A stretch of 45,260 bases of DNA from Nonomuraea cypriaca (GTDB taxonomy: Bacteria; Actinomycetota; Actinomycetes; Streptosporangiales; Streptosporangiaceae), in NCBI RefSeq assembly GCF_015645445.1, contig NZ_JADOGI010000067.1:1-45260 (forward strand). The letters are read 5' to 3'. Numbering within the stretch: position 1 is the stretch's first letter; each line of letters starts with the position of its first letter. Position numbers and translations under genes: made by a program. The notes beneath the pieces were generated by a model that was given only the letters and a program-made list of their open reading frames with translations, was not told where the DNA came from and ran no database searches. Positions 15,388 through 23,659 of this stretch are shown piece by piece.

Positions 15388-16395
15388 ATGCCCAACGAGC
15401 CCCGCACCGTGTCCGATCCCTTCGAGACGCTGGGCCTCGACCCCGCACAGACCGCGCTCTATTCGGCGGTCCTGCGCCTGCACAGAGCGACGCGCAGCGA
15501 TCTGGCGCAGGCCATGGACGGGCCGGTCGAGAAGGTCGGCCGGCAACTCGACGACCTGGTCAAACTGGGGGTGATCGACGAGCAGTCGGGCGAATACCTG
15601 GCCAGGCACCCGGCCGCCGCACTCGGGCGGGTGATCGCCGCACGGCTCGACCGGCTGGCCGAGGAGAGCCGCATGATCGACTCGGCGCTCGGCTCCATCC
15701 GCGGCCTGATCCGCGACTACGACGCCGGGCGCGACTACCAGAGCGGGCCCTTCACGGTGGAGTTGGTGAGCGGGGCGGACGTGCTCTACGAGAGCGTCGC
15801 CGGCATGGCCGTACAGGCCCCCGGACTCGAGTTGCTCACCGCCGTCCCAGACGAGCGCACCATGACCGACTTTGTCCGGAAATTTGCGGACCTGTGGATT
15901 GACGCGCAGGAACGGAAGCTGCTCACCGTGCACGCGATCGTCCCGGTGAACACCCTGCCCCTCCCCGGCGTCCGCGACCAGCTCACGCGCCTGGTCGAGA
16001 GCGGCGGCCAGGTACGCACGATGGACCGGGTGCCGAGCTGGTTCATGACCGTGGGGGCGGAGGCGGCCGGTCTGCCCGCGCTCTGGGGCGGCAACCTGCC
16101 CGACCTCGCGTACAACTTCCATCTCGTACGCGCTCCGGTCGTGGTGGGTGTGCTCCAGTCCCTCTTCGGCGAGTTGTGGGGCCGTGCCGTGCCCCTGCCG
16201 TGGTACCGCGGGGGCGGCATGGTGCAGGTGCTCCGCCTGGCCGCCCAGGGCATGTGCGACGAGTCGATAGCCCGCCAGCTGGGGGTCTCGGTCAGAACGG
16301 TCCGGGCGAGGTTCGCCGACGCCATCGCCGAACTCGGTGCTCAATCACGCTTCCACGCAGGTGTGGAGGCCACGAGACGCGGATGGCTGAGCTAA
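15388..16395 (+). CDS. TrmB-like / LuxR-type HTH transcriptional regulator
   Basis: 335 residues. An N-terminal TrmB-like winged helix (LDPAQTALYSAVLRLHRATRSDLAQAM in outline, about residues 17-60) is followed by a coiled segment (AARLDRLAEESRMI) and a central domain of about 200 residues with no metal or catalytic motif. The C terminus is a LuxR HTH: LAAQGMCDESIARQLGVSVRTVRARFADAI in outline, about residues 287-317. This two-HTH layout is common in actinomycetes for regulators of unknown target. The inverted repeats in its leader suggest autoregulation. It is divergent from guaB across a 734-base gap. Confidence 0.82.
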   Translation: MPNEPRTVSDPFETLGLDPAQTALYSAVLRLHRATRSDLAQAMDGPVEKVGRQLDDLVKLGVIDEQSGEYLARHPAAALGRVIAARLDRLAEESRMIDSALGSIRGLIRDYDAGRDYQSGPFTVELVSGADVLYESVAGMAVQAPGLELLTAVPDERTMTDFVRKFADLWIDAQERKLLTVHAIVPVNTLPLPGVRDQLTRLVESGGQVRTMDRVPSWFMTVGAEAAGLPALWGGNLPDLAYNFHLVRAPVVVGVLQSLFGELWGRAVPLPWYRGGGMVQVLRLAAQGMCDESIARQLGVSVRTVRARFADAIAELGAQSRFHAGVEATRRGWLS

Positions 16396-16434
16396 TGTCC
16401 ACCGCTCGGGCCTCTTCGGTCATATGGTGGGAAG

Positions 16435-16812
16435 GTGCTGGAAGACGTCCCCCGCGACCCGTTCGCGGACGACCCGAACGACCCTTCCTCGGCGATGGGC
16501 GCGCTCGACGACGCCGAGCCACTCACCGCGGCCGAGCGTGACGAGGCCATCACCGACCTCGCCGACGTCGAGGTCTTCCGCTCTCTGCTCGAACCGCAGG
16601 GCGTGCTCGGCCTCGTGCTCGACTGCCCTGAATGCGGCGAGCAGCACTTCTTCGACTGGGAGCTGCTGCGCGGCAACCTACGCCAGATGATCGAGAAGGG
16701 TCAGCCACAGGTCCACGAGCCGGCCTTTCACCCCGACCCCGCCGACTACGTCACCTGGGAGTACGCCAGAGGCTATGTCGACGGCGTCATCGACACGGAG
16801 GAGCGCCGCTGA
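16435..16812 (+). CDS. DUF5319 family protein
   Basis: 125 residues. The acidic N terminus RDPFADDPNDPSSAMGALDD and the core LGLVLDCPECGEQHFFDWELLRGNL match the small actinobacterial family that sits between guaB and sigD in Mycobacterium (Rv3412) and Streptomyces. It has one CPECGEQH Cys-Cys-His cluster. The function is unknown. GTG 16435 is used because homologues begin just before DPFADDP; the only purine tract touches the start codon, so the start is moderately sure. Its 3' end overlaps the antisense RsdA-like frame by 40 bases. Confidence 0.83.
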   Translation: MLEDVPRDPFADDPNDPSSAMGALDDAEPLTAAERDEAITDLADVEVFRSLLEPQGVLGLVLDCPECGEQHFFDWELLRGNLRQMIEKGQPQVHEPAFHPDPADYVTWEYARGYVDGVIDTEERR

Positions 16813-16928
16813 TCCACGTCATCGAGCAGCACGGCCAGCAACCGCGCCGCTGGATCGGCTGAGCCGGGCATCTCACCACGACCGAGCGCATCGAGCAGCG
16901 CGTCGGTCTCCTCTTCCTCTTGCGTCAA
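16773..16928 (-). CDS. Mini anti-sigma-like ORF (RsdA sigma-binding motif)
   Basis: 51 codons from TTG 16928, which overlaps the TGA of the sigma gene (TTGA), to TAG 16773. GGAG stands five bases before the TTG. The product begins LTQEEEETDALLDALGRGEM, followed by PGSADPAARLLAVLLDDVDQ. This resembles the N-terminal sigma-binding segment of the SigD antagonist RsdA (pattern DALLDALxxG..D..ARLLAxxxxDV). RsdA is normally a membrane protein with a much longer sequence, and no membrane segment is present here. In M. tuberculosis, rsdA is likewise directly downstream of sigD. It may be a stand-alone soluble antagonist or a truncated remnant. Its last 40 bases lie opposite the end of the DUF5319 gene. 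Confidence 0.5.
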   Translation of the reverse strand: MTQEEEETDALLDALGRGEMPGSADPAARLLAVLLDDVDQRRSSVSMTPST

Positions 16929-17590
16929 GCCGACTCCAGCTCGGCCATCTGCCGCAACCTCGCCAGCGCCCGATGCTGGGCGACGCGGACCGCACCTGGT
17001 GACATACCGAGTACATTACCGGTCTCCTCAGCCGACAGACCCGACACCACTCGCAACAGCAGCAACTCCCGTTGGTTCTCTGGCAGCCTGGCCAGCAGCC
17101 GGCGCGCGTGCTCCACCTCGATGTAGCGGACCACGGTCTCCTCGGGCCCCGGTCCGTCGTCGGGCCCGTCGGGCAGATCCTGGGTCGGGACGGCCGAGCG
17201 CACCGAACTGCGCAGCGCGTCGGCCACCTTGTGCGAGGCGATCCCGAACACGAAGGACGCGAACGGCCGCCCCATGTCCCGGTATCGCGGCAACGCGGAC
17301 AGCACCGCGATGCACACCTCCTGGGCAACGTCGTCGGCAATGTGATATTGCCCCGAAACCCTGCCCAGCCTGGCACGGCAATACCGCACCACCATCGGAC
17401 GCAACTCACCGAGCAGGGATTCGATCGCACTGCGATCTCCCTGTACGGCGAGGCTCGTCAGTTCCCTAAGGTCGGAGTCATCCGTCCGTTCCGGAAGTCT
17501 CGACGCGAGCCTTACCCCAATTTTGGCGTCGGCGACGCTTCCCTCGCTCACGATAGGCATGATGCCCGCACTGATCGGGCCTGTCGTCAT
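16925..17590 (-). CDS. ECF sigma factor, ShbA/SigD type
   Basis: 221 residues. Region 2: LTSLAVQGDRSAIESLLGELRPMV and YHIADDVAQEVCIAVLSALPRY in outline; region 4: LPENQRELLLLRVVSGLSAEETGNVLGMSPGAVRVAQHRAL in outline (about residues 168-208). Position next to DUF5319, guaB and the groEL genes matches sigD of M. tuberculosis and shbA of Streptomyces, where ShbA drives transcription of the principal sigma factor gene. No strong ribosome site precedes ATG 17590; ATG 17560 would give 211 residues. The stop overlaps the RsdA-like mini-ORF, so a sigma/antagonist pair is likely. Confidence 0.88.
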   Translation of the reverse strand: MTTGPISAGIMPIVSEGSVADAKIGVRLASRLPERTDDSDLRELTSLAVQGDRSAIESLLGELRPMVVRYCRARLGRVSGQYHIADDVAQEVCIAVLSALPRYRDMGRPFASFVFGIASHKVADALRSSVRSAVPTQDLPDGPDDGPGPEETVVRYIEVEHARRLLARLPENQRELLLLRVVSGLSAEETGNVLGMSPGAVRVAQHRALARLRQMAELESA

Positions 17591-17904
17591 GGCGAACGGC
17601 TACGGATTGGTCACATTGAAGCGACGATAACCAAGAGTAATCGCGTAGGTACACTAAGGCTAATAACCTGACATAATATTTCACGCTATAACCCGGAATG
17701 CGCGACAATTGTCAGACCCCAGACGCTTATCACCCACCCTCGGTTTACTCCATTAATGCACCTTTTCCCCCAATTCTCCCCATCCCGCCAAGAAACCGCA
17801 GGTCGAAACCACTGACACCTCCCCGCCTCCGGGCCCTGGTGGCGGGGTGGCCTGTTCGCGGGTCGCCCGGGTTGAGAGCGCCCTACAAACGCGCACAAAA
17901 GCCA
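17591..17904. other. Gene-free region upstream of the sigma gene
   Basis: Bases 17600-17780 are clearly AT-richer than the window average and contain TAATAACCTGACATAATATTT, consistent with promoter DNA for the minus-strand sigma gene, though I cannot pick a single -35/-10 pair. A weaker hairpin, CCCCGCC (17821-17827) with GGCGGGG (17841-17847), is also present. I see no convincing gene. In Streptomyces and Mycobacterium further regulators (bldM, whiB3) lie in the matching interval; they are absent here. Confidence 0.5.
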
Positions 17905-17938
17905 CACGGCCCGCACCCTCTCCGGGGTGCGGGCCGTG
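17905..17938 (-). terminator. Terminator of groEL1
   Basis: CACGGCCCGCACCC (17905-17918) and GGGTGCGGGCCGTG (17925-17938) form a perfect 14-bp stem with a six-base loop, starting 17 bases past the groEL stop. In the groEL direction it is followed by GTGGCTTTTGTG, a short T tract. Confidence 0.8.
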
Positions 17939-17955
17939 ATGTGGAGGAACCGGGG

Positions 17956-19575
17956 TCAGTGGCCGTGGCCGTGACCGTGGCCCTGGCCGGCGGCCGGGGC
18001 CTCCTCCTCGGGCTTGTCCACCACGAGCGCCTCGGTCGTGAGCAGCATGCCGGCGATGGACGCGGCATTCTGCACAGCCGACCGCGTGACCTTGACCGGG
18101 TCGCTGACGCCCTGGTCGAGGAGGTTGCCGTATTCGCCGGTGGCCGCGTTGAAGCCGTGGCCGAGGGACATCTCGGCGACCTTGTGGGTCACCACGTAGC
18201 CCTCGAGACCGGCGTTCTCGGCAATCCAGCGGGCGGGCTCCACCAGGGCGCGGCGGACGACGCCGACACCGGTGGCCTCGTCGCCCGTCAGGCCGAGGTC
18301 GTCGAGGTCCTTGCCCACGTGGATCAGCGCGGCGCCACCGCCGGCGACGATGCCCTCCTCGATCGCGGCGCGCGTCGCGGAGATGGCGTCCTCGAGACGG
18401 TGCTTCTTCTCCTTCAGCTCCACCTCGGTGGCGGCGCCGACGCGCAGCACGCACACACCGCCGGCGAGCTTGGCCAGACGCTCCTGCAGCTTCTCGCGGT
18501 CCCAGTCGGAGTCGGACTGCTCGATGGCAATCTTGATCTCCTTGACGCGGTCCTCGATGGCCGTCGCGTCGCCGGCGCCGTCGACGATGGTCGTGGCGTC
18601 CTTGGTGACGACGATGCGCCGGGCGGTGCCGAGCACCTCGGTGCCGACGTGCTCCAGCTTGAGGCCGACCTCCTCGCTGACGACCTGGCCGCCGGTGAGG
18701 ATGGCCATGTCCTGCAGCATCGCCTTACGGCGGTCGCCGAAGCCCGGAGCCTTGACGGCCACGGAGGTGAACGTGCCGCGGATCTTGTTGGTGACCAGGA
18801 CGGCCAGGGCCTCGCCCTCGACGTCCTCGGCGACCACCAGCAGCGGCTTCTTCGTCTGGGCGATCTTCTCCAGCAGCGGCAGGAAGTCCGCGATGGAGGC
18901 GATCTTGCCCTGGGTGAGCAGGATGTAGGCGTCCTCGAGGACGGACTCCATCCGCTCGGGGTCCGTCACCATGTAGGCCGACAGGTAGCCCTTGTCGAAC
19001 TGCATGCCCTCGGTGAACTCGAGCTCCATGCCCATGGCGTTGGACTCTTCGACGGTGAGGACACCGTCCTTGCCCACCTTGTCGAACGCCTCGGCGATCA
19101 GGTCGCCGATCTTCGCGTCCTGAGCGGAGATCGTCGCGACGTTGGCGATCTCCTTCTTGTCCTCGACCGGGCGGGCGCTGGCGAGCAGCTTGTCGCTGAT
19201 CTCCTTGGCGGCCTTGTCGATGCCGCGCTTGAGCGACAGCGGCGAGGCGCCGGCCGCCACGTTGCGCAGGCCCTCGCGGACCATCGCCTGGGCCAGGACG
19301 GTCGCGGTGGTGGTGCCGTCGCCCGCGATGTCGTTGGTCTTGGTGGCGACTTCCTTGGCGAGCTGGGCGCCGAGGTTCTCGTAGCGCTCCTCCAGCTCGA
19401 TCTCACGAGCGATGGTGACACCGTCGTTCGTGATCGTCGGCGCACCGAACTTCTTGTCGATGACGACGTTGCGGCCACGGGGGCCGAGGGTAACCTTCAC
19501 GGCGTCCGCGAGGGCGTTGACGCCACGCTCGAGCGCGCGGCGGGCGTCCTCGTTGAACTCCAGGATCTTCGCCAT
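17956..19575 (-). CDS. groEL1: 60-kDa chaperonin GroEL1
   Basis: 539 residues, normal for GroEL. ATP-dependent folding chamber in the cytoplasm, working with GroES. Motifs: VTLGPRGRNVVIDKKFGAPTITNDGVTIA in outline near residues 26-54, AGDGTTTATVLAQ near residue 85, and the C-terminal AAIEEGIVAGGGAAL. The tail ends GQGHGHGHGH, the His-rich end typical of the actinobacterial GroEL1 copy that is linked to groES, in contrast to the GGM tail of GroEL2. It follows groES after 69 bases in one operon controlled by CIRCE. A second, unlinked groEL is expected elsewhere in such genomes. Confidence 0.97.
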   Translation of the reverse strand: MAKILEFNEDARRALERGVNALADAVKVTLGPRGRNVVIDKKFGAPTITNDGVTIAREIELEERYENLGAQLAKEVATKTNDIAGDGTTTATVLAQAMVREGLRNVAAGASPLSLKRGIDKAAKEISDKLLASARPVEDKKEIANVATISAQDAKIGDLIAEAFDKVGKDGVLTVEESNAMGMELEFTEGMQFDKGYLSAYMVTDPERMESVLEDAYILLTQGKIASIADFLPLLEKIAQTKKPLLVVAEDVEGEALAVLVTNKIRGTFTSVAVKAPGFGDRRKAMLQDMAILTGGQVVSEEVGLKLEHVGTEVLGTARRIVVTKDATTIVDGAGDATAIEDRVKEIKIAIEQSDSDWDREKLQERLAKLAGGVCVLRVGAATEVELKEKKHRLEDAISATRAAIEEGIVAGGGAALIHVGKDLDDLGLTGDEATGVGVVRRALVEPARWIAENAGLEGYVVTHKVAEMSLGHGFNAATGEYGNLLDQGVSDPVKVTRSAVQNAASIAGMLLTTEALVVDKPEEEAPAAGQGHGHGHGH

Positions 19576-19644
19576 TTGAGAATCCTCTCCTAGCGTCGAA
19601 AGCCCCGGCCGCCTTTAGAGCGCCCGGGGCTCGACACAACCGGC

Positions 19645-19956
19645 CTACTTCTCGATGATCGCGAGAACATCGCGGGCGGAGAGCACGAGGTACTCCTCGC
19701 CGCCGTACTTGACCTCCGTGCCGCCGTACTTGCTGTAGAGGACGATGTCGCCCTCAGAGACGTCGAGCGGAATCCGCTTGTCGCCGTCCTCGTCCCAGTT
19801 GCCCGGGCCCACCGCGAGGACCCGGCCCTCCTGCGGCTTCTCCTTGGCGGTGTCTGGGATGACCAGGCCGGAAGCGGTGGTCTGCTCGGCCTCAAGCGGC
19901 TGAACCACAATGCGGTCGCCGAGCGGCTTAACGGGAACCTTGGTGGCGGTCGTCAC
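19645..19956 (-). CDS. groES: 10-kDa co-chaperonin GroES
   Basis: 103 residues. Heptameric lid of the GroEL chamber. Motifs: KPLGDRIVVQPLEAEQTTASGLVIPDTAKEKPQEG in outline (mobile loop about residues 25-38), VLAVGPG, and VLYSKYGGTEVKYGGEEYLVL. The start is GTG 19956, preceded by GGGGAGG. It is the first gene of groES-groEL1; the promoter and CIRCE lie at 20046-20106. Confidence 0.97.
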   Translation of the reverse strand: MTTATKVPVKPLGDRIVVQPLEAEQTTASGLVIPDTAKEKPQEGRVLAVGPGNWDEDGDKRIPLDVSEGDIVLYSKYGGTEVKYGGEEYLVLSARDVLAIIEK

Positions 19957-20045
19957 GATCGGACCTCCCCTTCAGATTTGAATGATCTAGAAGAGGCGAC
20001 CAGCTGGGCCTGCCGTCGCGGGTGTCAGACCTGCCTCGTCGCACG

Positions 20046-20072
20046 TTGGCACTCTCAAGGGGAGAGTGCCAA
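20046..20072. promoter_or_regulatory. CIRCE operator (HrcA binding site)
   Basis: TTGGCACTC, nine spacer bases, GAGTGCCAA: a perfect 9-9-9 inverted repeat. The consensus is TTAGCACTC-N9-GAGTGCTAA; here position 3 is G in one arm with the compensating C in the other, so symmetry is kept. It covers the expected start of transcription of groES. HrcA repression released by heat is the known role of this element. Confidence 0.93.
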
Positions 20073-20077
20073 CAGGA

Positions 20078-20106
20078 AACATATGCAAGAGGGGCTTGAC
20101 AGTCAA
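20078..20106 (-). promoter_or_regulatory. groES promoter
   Basis: On the minus strand TTGACT (20101-20106) and TATGTT (20078-20083) are separated by 17 bases, a good housekeeping-sigma promoter. Transcription should begin around 20071, inside the CIRCE element. Confidence 0.75.
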
Positions 20107-20268
20107 CACGAACGCGTCTGCTGAGAGCGATCAGAGGCGGTGGCCGACGGCTGGATCGCCCAGGATGCCAGGCCGGGACGGGGTTCGCGAGCCGAGCACC
20201 CGCCGAGGAATTCGTCGACGCCGTTCGACGGGTCGCGCGGCGCCGGCATGGCGCTAACGTCGTGTGAC

Positions 20269-21447
20269 GTGGACCTCGACGCCTTCAACGAGTTGCTGAC
20301 CCCGCGCGGGCAGCGCGCCCTCGCCGAGGCCGGGGAGCTCACGGGCGCCGACCCGGTCGCCGCCGCCACCAGAATGCGCAGGACGTACGACGCCGCCCTC
20401 ACCTCCGCCGCCCTCACGCAGGCGGGGCTGCGCGTACGGGCCAGGGCCAAGTTCGGCGCGGACGCCGGCGAGATGTACTTCACCCCGCACGGCCTGGAGC
20501 AGTCCACCCGGGCGGAGGTCGCGGGACACCGAGCCCGCCGCGTCGTCGCCGCCCACCACCTGGGCCCCCGGGTCATGGACGCCTGTTGCGGCGTCGGCGG
20601 CGACCTCATCGCGCTGGCCCGCGCCGGCTGCGCCGTGTCGGCCGTGGACGTCGATCCGCTGACCGTCGCGGTGGCCAGGGCCAACGCCCACGCGCTTGGG
20701 CCGGCCGGACGGGTGACGGTGAGCGTGGCGGACGCTGCCACCGTACGACCGGAGGACCACGACGTGCTGTTCGCCGACCCGGCACGGCGTACGGGCAGGG
20801 GCAGGACGTTCGACCCCATGGCCTACTCGCCGCCGTGGCCCGTGGTGCTCGACCTCGTCTCCAGGGCGGCGAAGGCGTGCCTCAAGGTGGCGCCCGGCAT
20901 CCCGTACGAGTTCATCCCCGGGGACGCCGAGGCCGAGTGGGTCTCGTACAAGGGGGAGGTCAAGGAGGCCACGCTCTGGACCGGCCACGGGGACGGCGGC
21001 GGCCGGCGGGCCACGCTGCTGCCCGGCGGCCACTCGCTGGCCGCCACCGGCGTCCAGGCCACGGCCGGCCCGGTGGGGCGCTACGTCTACGAGCCCGACG
21101 GCGCCGCCGTCCGGGCGCATCTGGTGGGCGAGGTGGCCGAGATGGTCAACGGCCGTCTGCTCGACCCCATGATCGCCTACATCACCGCCGACGACCCGGT
21201 GGACACACCATGGGCCGCCAGATACGAAATAGCCGACGTTCTCCCGTTCTCGCTGAAAAAACTCCGCGCCACGCTCCGCGAACGGAAAATCGGAAACGTC
21301 ACCATCAAAAAGCGCGGATCGGCCGTGGACATCGAACGCCTCCGCACCGACTTGCGGCTTAACGGAGACATGTCGGCCGTGATCATCTTGACCAGAATCA
21401 TGGATAAGCCGTCTGTCCTCATCTGCGACGTACCCCCACCTGCCTGA
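20269..21447 (+). CDS. Class I SAM-dependent methyltransferase with THUMP-like domain
   Basis: 392 residues from GTG 20269. The SAM site is VMDACCGVGGDLIALARAG (motif I, about residues 103-121) and VSAVDVDPLTVAVARANA (motif II); VLFADPARRTGRGR is the motif IV position (DPxR). The C-terminal third (DVLPFSLKKLRATLRERKIGNVTIKKRGSAVDI in outline) is the THUMP-like domain (PF18096), which suggests an RNA substrate. GTG 20269 is favoured because TAACGT at 20255-20260 lies eight bases before it, a leaderless pattern, and the family starts with DLxAFxxLLTP; ATG 20248 would add seven residues. Divergent from groES. Confidence 0.83.
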   Translation: MDLDAFNELLTPRGQRALAEAGELTGADPVAAATRMRRTYDAALTSAALTQAGLRVRARAKFGADAGEMYFTPHGLEQSTRAEVAGHRARRVVAAHHLGPRVMDACCGVGGDLIALARAGCAVSAVDVDPLTVAVARANAHALGPAGRVTVSVADAATVRPEDHDVLFADPARRTGRGRTFDPMAYSPPWPVVLDLVSRAAKACLKVAPGIPYEFIPGDAEAEWVSYKGEVKEATLWTGHGDGGGRRATLLPGGHSLAATGVQATAGPVGRYVYEPDGAAVRAHLVGEVAEMVNGRLLDPMIAYITADDPVDTPWAARYEIADVLPFSLKKLRATLRERKIGNVTIKKRGSAVDIERLRTDLRLNGDMSAVIILTRIMDKPSVLICDVPPPA

Positions 21448-21496
21448 ACGACCATATCGGTCATTCTTCCGTTAACCGCGATCTTTCAATTCACCC

Positions 21497-21525
21497 CTGA
21501 CGGACCTTGATCGAAAGGCTAAGGT
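21497..21525 (+). promoter_or_regulatory. Putative promoter of the coiled-coil gene
   Basis: CTGACG (21497-21502) and TAAGGT (21520-21525) with a 17-base spacer, about 115 bases before GTG 21641. Partial match to the -35/-10 consensus. Confidence 0.35.
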
Positions 21526-21640
21526 GGGCGGGCGGGCGTTCTCCCCCTAATGCGGTTATCCGCGTTCTCGCTCTTTCATCTGCAAACCGGACCTATCCCA
21601 CCGCTGCGCGGCAGACCGTCGGCGAGCGAAGGAGCTCTCG

Positions 21641-23659
21641 GTGGACAATTCCAACCACACCACCCTTCTCCAGGCAGGCGGCCATTCCGGCATCTCCGAG
21701 AGGATGCGAGACCTGCTCCAGCGTGCCGCCCAGGACCACGTCTACGAGCAGCGCACCCAGGGAGCCGTGCTCGACGAGATCCGCCAGCGGCTCGAAGGCA
21801 TGGAGTGGCTGCTGCGCGAGGTCCGCGAGCGCGAGCTCGGCGGCCTCAGCGGCACGCTCGAGTCGGTCAACGGCCGGCTGGAGGAGATCTCCGCGAAGCC
21901 ACCGATGTGGGCGGAGGGCCTGGCCCAGCACGTGGAGGCGGTCCGCGACCACGTCGACGCGGTCGGGGACAAGGTCGGCCAGGTGGACGCCCGCGTCACC
22001 CCGGTCGCCGAGCTGCCGAGCCTGTGGGCGGACCTCGGCACCGTGGGCGAGAGCGTGGAGGAGGCGCTCAACCGCCTGAAGGCCGTGCTCGACACCACTG
22101 ATGGCATCACCAAGGGCATGTCCGGTTTCGCCGCCACTCTGGCCGGTCTCAACTCCAGCATGGAGGCCGCCGCCAGCCGCTTCACCAGGCTCGACAAGTC
22201 CGTGGCCGAGCTGACCTCGCGTACCGACCGCGTGGAGTGCGTGGTCACCGACCTCGCAGAAGGCGTCAACGACCGGCTGGCCGAGGCGACCGAGCAACTG
22301 GCCGTCAGGTCAGACGCCGCCGAGCAGCGCCTCACCGCCCGGCTCGCCGAGACCGGCCAGCGCCTGACGACCCGGCTGGAGGAGTCGGACCAGCGTCTGA
22401 CGGCCCGCCTCGACCAGACCGACCAGCACCTCACAGAGCGCCTGGAAGAGACCGACCTGCGCCTCGCCACGCGGCTCGAAGACGCCGACCGGCGCCAGTC
22501 CGGCAGGCTGGACGAGGCGGACGAGCGGCTGACCGCCCGGCTCAAGGAGGCCGACGAGCAGCTGTCCAGCCACCTCGCCGACGTCGAGCAGCGGCTCACC
22601 ACCCGCCTCGACGAGACCGACCAGCACCTCGCCGTCCGCCTGGACGAGGCGGACCAGCACCTCGCGACCCGCCTGGACCAGGCCGACCGGCACCTCGCGG
22701 CGCGGCTGGACGAGGCCGACCAGCACCTCGCGACCCGCCTGGACGAGGCCGACCAGCAGCTCGCCGTGCAGCTCGGCGAGAGCGACCAGCGACTGGCGGC
22801 CAGGCTCGACGGTGTGGACGCCCGGCTCGACCGGGTCGAGGGGCGGCTGGTGGGCCTGGACTCCAGGCTCACCGGGTTCGACAGCCGCCTGGAGTCCGCC
22901 GACGAGTGCCTGGCCGACATCGACACCAGGCTCGACGGCGTCGACGGCCGGATGAGCGGCGTCGACAAGCGGCTCACGTCCATGGACAGCCGGCTCGGCG
23001 GGGTGGACAAGCGGCTGGGCACCATGGACGGCCACCTGGGCCGGCACGACGACCGGTTCGACGCGCTCGACGTACGCATCGACGCCCGCTTCACCGCGCT
23101 CGACGAGCGCATGACCGCCGCTGACCAGCACCTCGGCGAGAGCGCCACCCGCAACGAGGGCCGCTTCAACAAGCTGGACAACCAGCTGGATTCCATCGAC
23201 GAGCGGCTGGTGGAGGCGGAGGAGCACCTGAGCGGCCGCTTCGACGCCATCGACGGCCGGTTCGGCGGCCTCGGCACCCGGTTCGACGGCCTCGACACCC
23301 ACCTCAGCGGCCTGGCCACCAGTGCCGAGCAGGCCGGCGAGCGCCTGGAGTCCGTGGACGACCGCATCGAGGCCGTCAGCCAGCGCATGGGCCAGCTCCC
23401 CGCCGCCCTGGAGATCCCCGAGCGGGTCGGCGAGATGATCAAGTCGCAGACCGGCGAGCAGGGCGAGCGCCTGGCGGCCGCCGCAGACGCGCTGACCGAG
23501 CTCGTCAGGTCCCGCCCGGACCGCGACGAGCTCGCCGAGACGGTCACCGGCATCGTCGAGCCCGCCACCAACGACCTCACCAAGCGCCTGGCCACCCTGG
23601 AGGAGACCATGCTGGCCCTGGCCGAGGCCCTGCTGCGCCCGGCCAGGACCAAGGACTGA
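21641..23659 (+). CDS. Long coiled-coil protein with hendecad and heptad repeats
   Basis: 672 residues, no signal peptide or membrane segment. Residues 1-227 are mixed helical sequence with two Pro/Trp breaks (SAKPPMWAEGL, AELPSLWADLG). Residues 228-392 are 15 in-phase 11-residue units, typical units DQRLTARLDQT and DQHLATRLDEA. Residues 393-476 are 12 heptads such as DSRLGGV and DKRLGTM; 7- and 11-residue units then alternate to about 560. Hendecads form right-handed or straight coiled coils, heptads left-handed ones. Long actinomycete coiled-coil proteins such as Scy and FilP organise polarity and cytoskeleton, but no homology to them is claimed. The start is GTG 21641 with AAGGAG upstream. 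Function unknown. Confidence 0.85.
   Translation: MDNSNHTTLLQAGGHSGISERMRDLLQRAAQDHVYEQRTQGAVLDEIRQRLEGMEWLLREVRERELGGLSGTLESVNGRLEEISAKPPMWAEGLAQHVEAVRDHVDAVGDKVGQVDARVTPVAELPSLWADLGTVGESVEEALNRLKAVLDTTDGITKGMSGFAATLAGLNSSMEAAASRFTRLDKSVAELTSRTDRVECVVTDLAEGVNDRLAEATEQLAVRSDAAEQRLTARLAETGQRLTTRLEESDQRLTARLDQTDQHLTERLEETDLRLATRLEDADRRQSGRLDEADERLTARLKEADEQLSSHLADVEQRLTTRLDETDQHLAVRLDEADQHLATRLDQADRHLAARLDEADQHLATRLDEADQQLAVQLGESDQRLAARLDGVDARLDRVEGRLVGLDSRLTGFDSRLESADECLADIDTRLDGVDGRMSGVDKRLTSMDSRLGGVDKRLGTMDGHLGRHDDRFDALDVRIDARFTALDERMTAADQHLGESATRNEGRFNKLDNQLDSIDERLVEAEEHLSGRFDAIDGRFGGLGTRFDGLDTHLSGLATSAEQAGERLESVDDRIEAVSQRMGQLPAALEIPERVGEMIKSQTGEQGERLAAAADALTELVRSRPDRDELAETVTGIVEPATNDLTKRLATLEETMLALAEALLRPARTKD

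Noticed and set aside
17698..19593. Long plus-strand frame opposite groEL
   Set aside because: Shadow frame of a GC-rich gene; no domain, no ribosome site, and groEL is certain.
22320..22815. Regular 33-base periodicity that at first looks like a CRISPR array
   Set aside because: The period is constant without spacers, the units diverge at synonymous positions and encode the in-frame hendecads of the coiled-coil protein.
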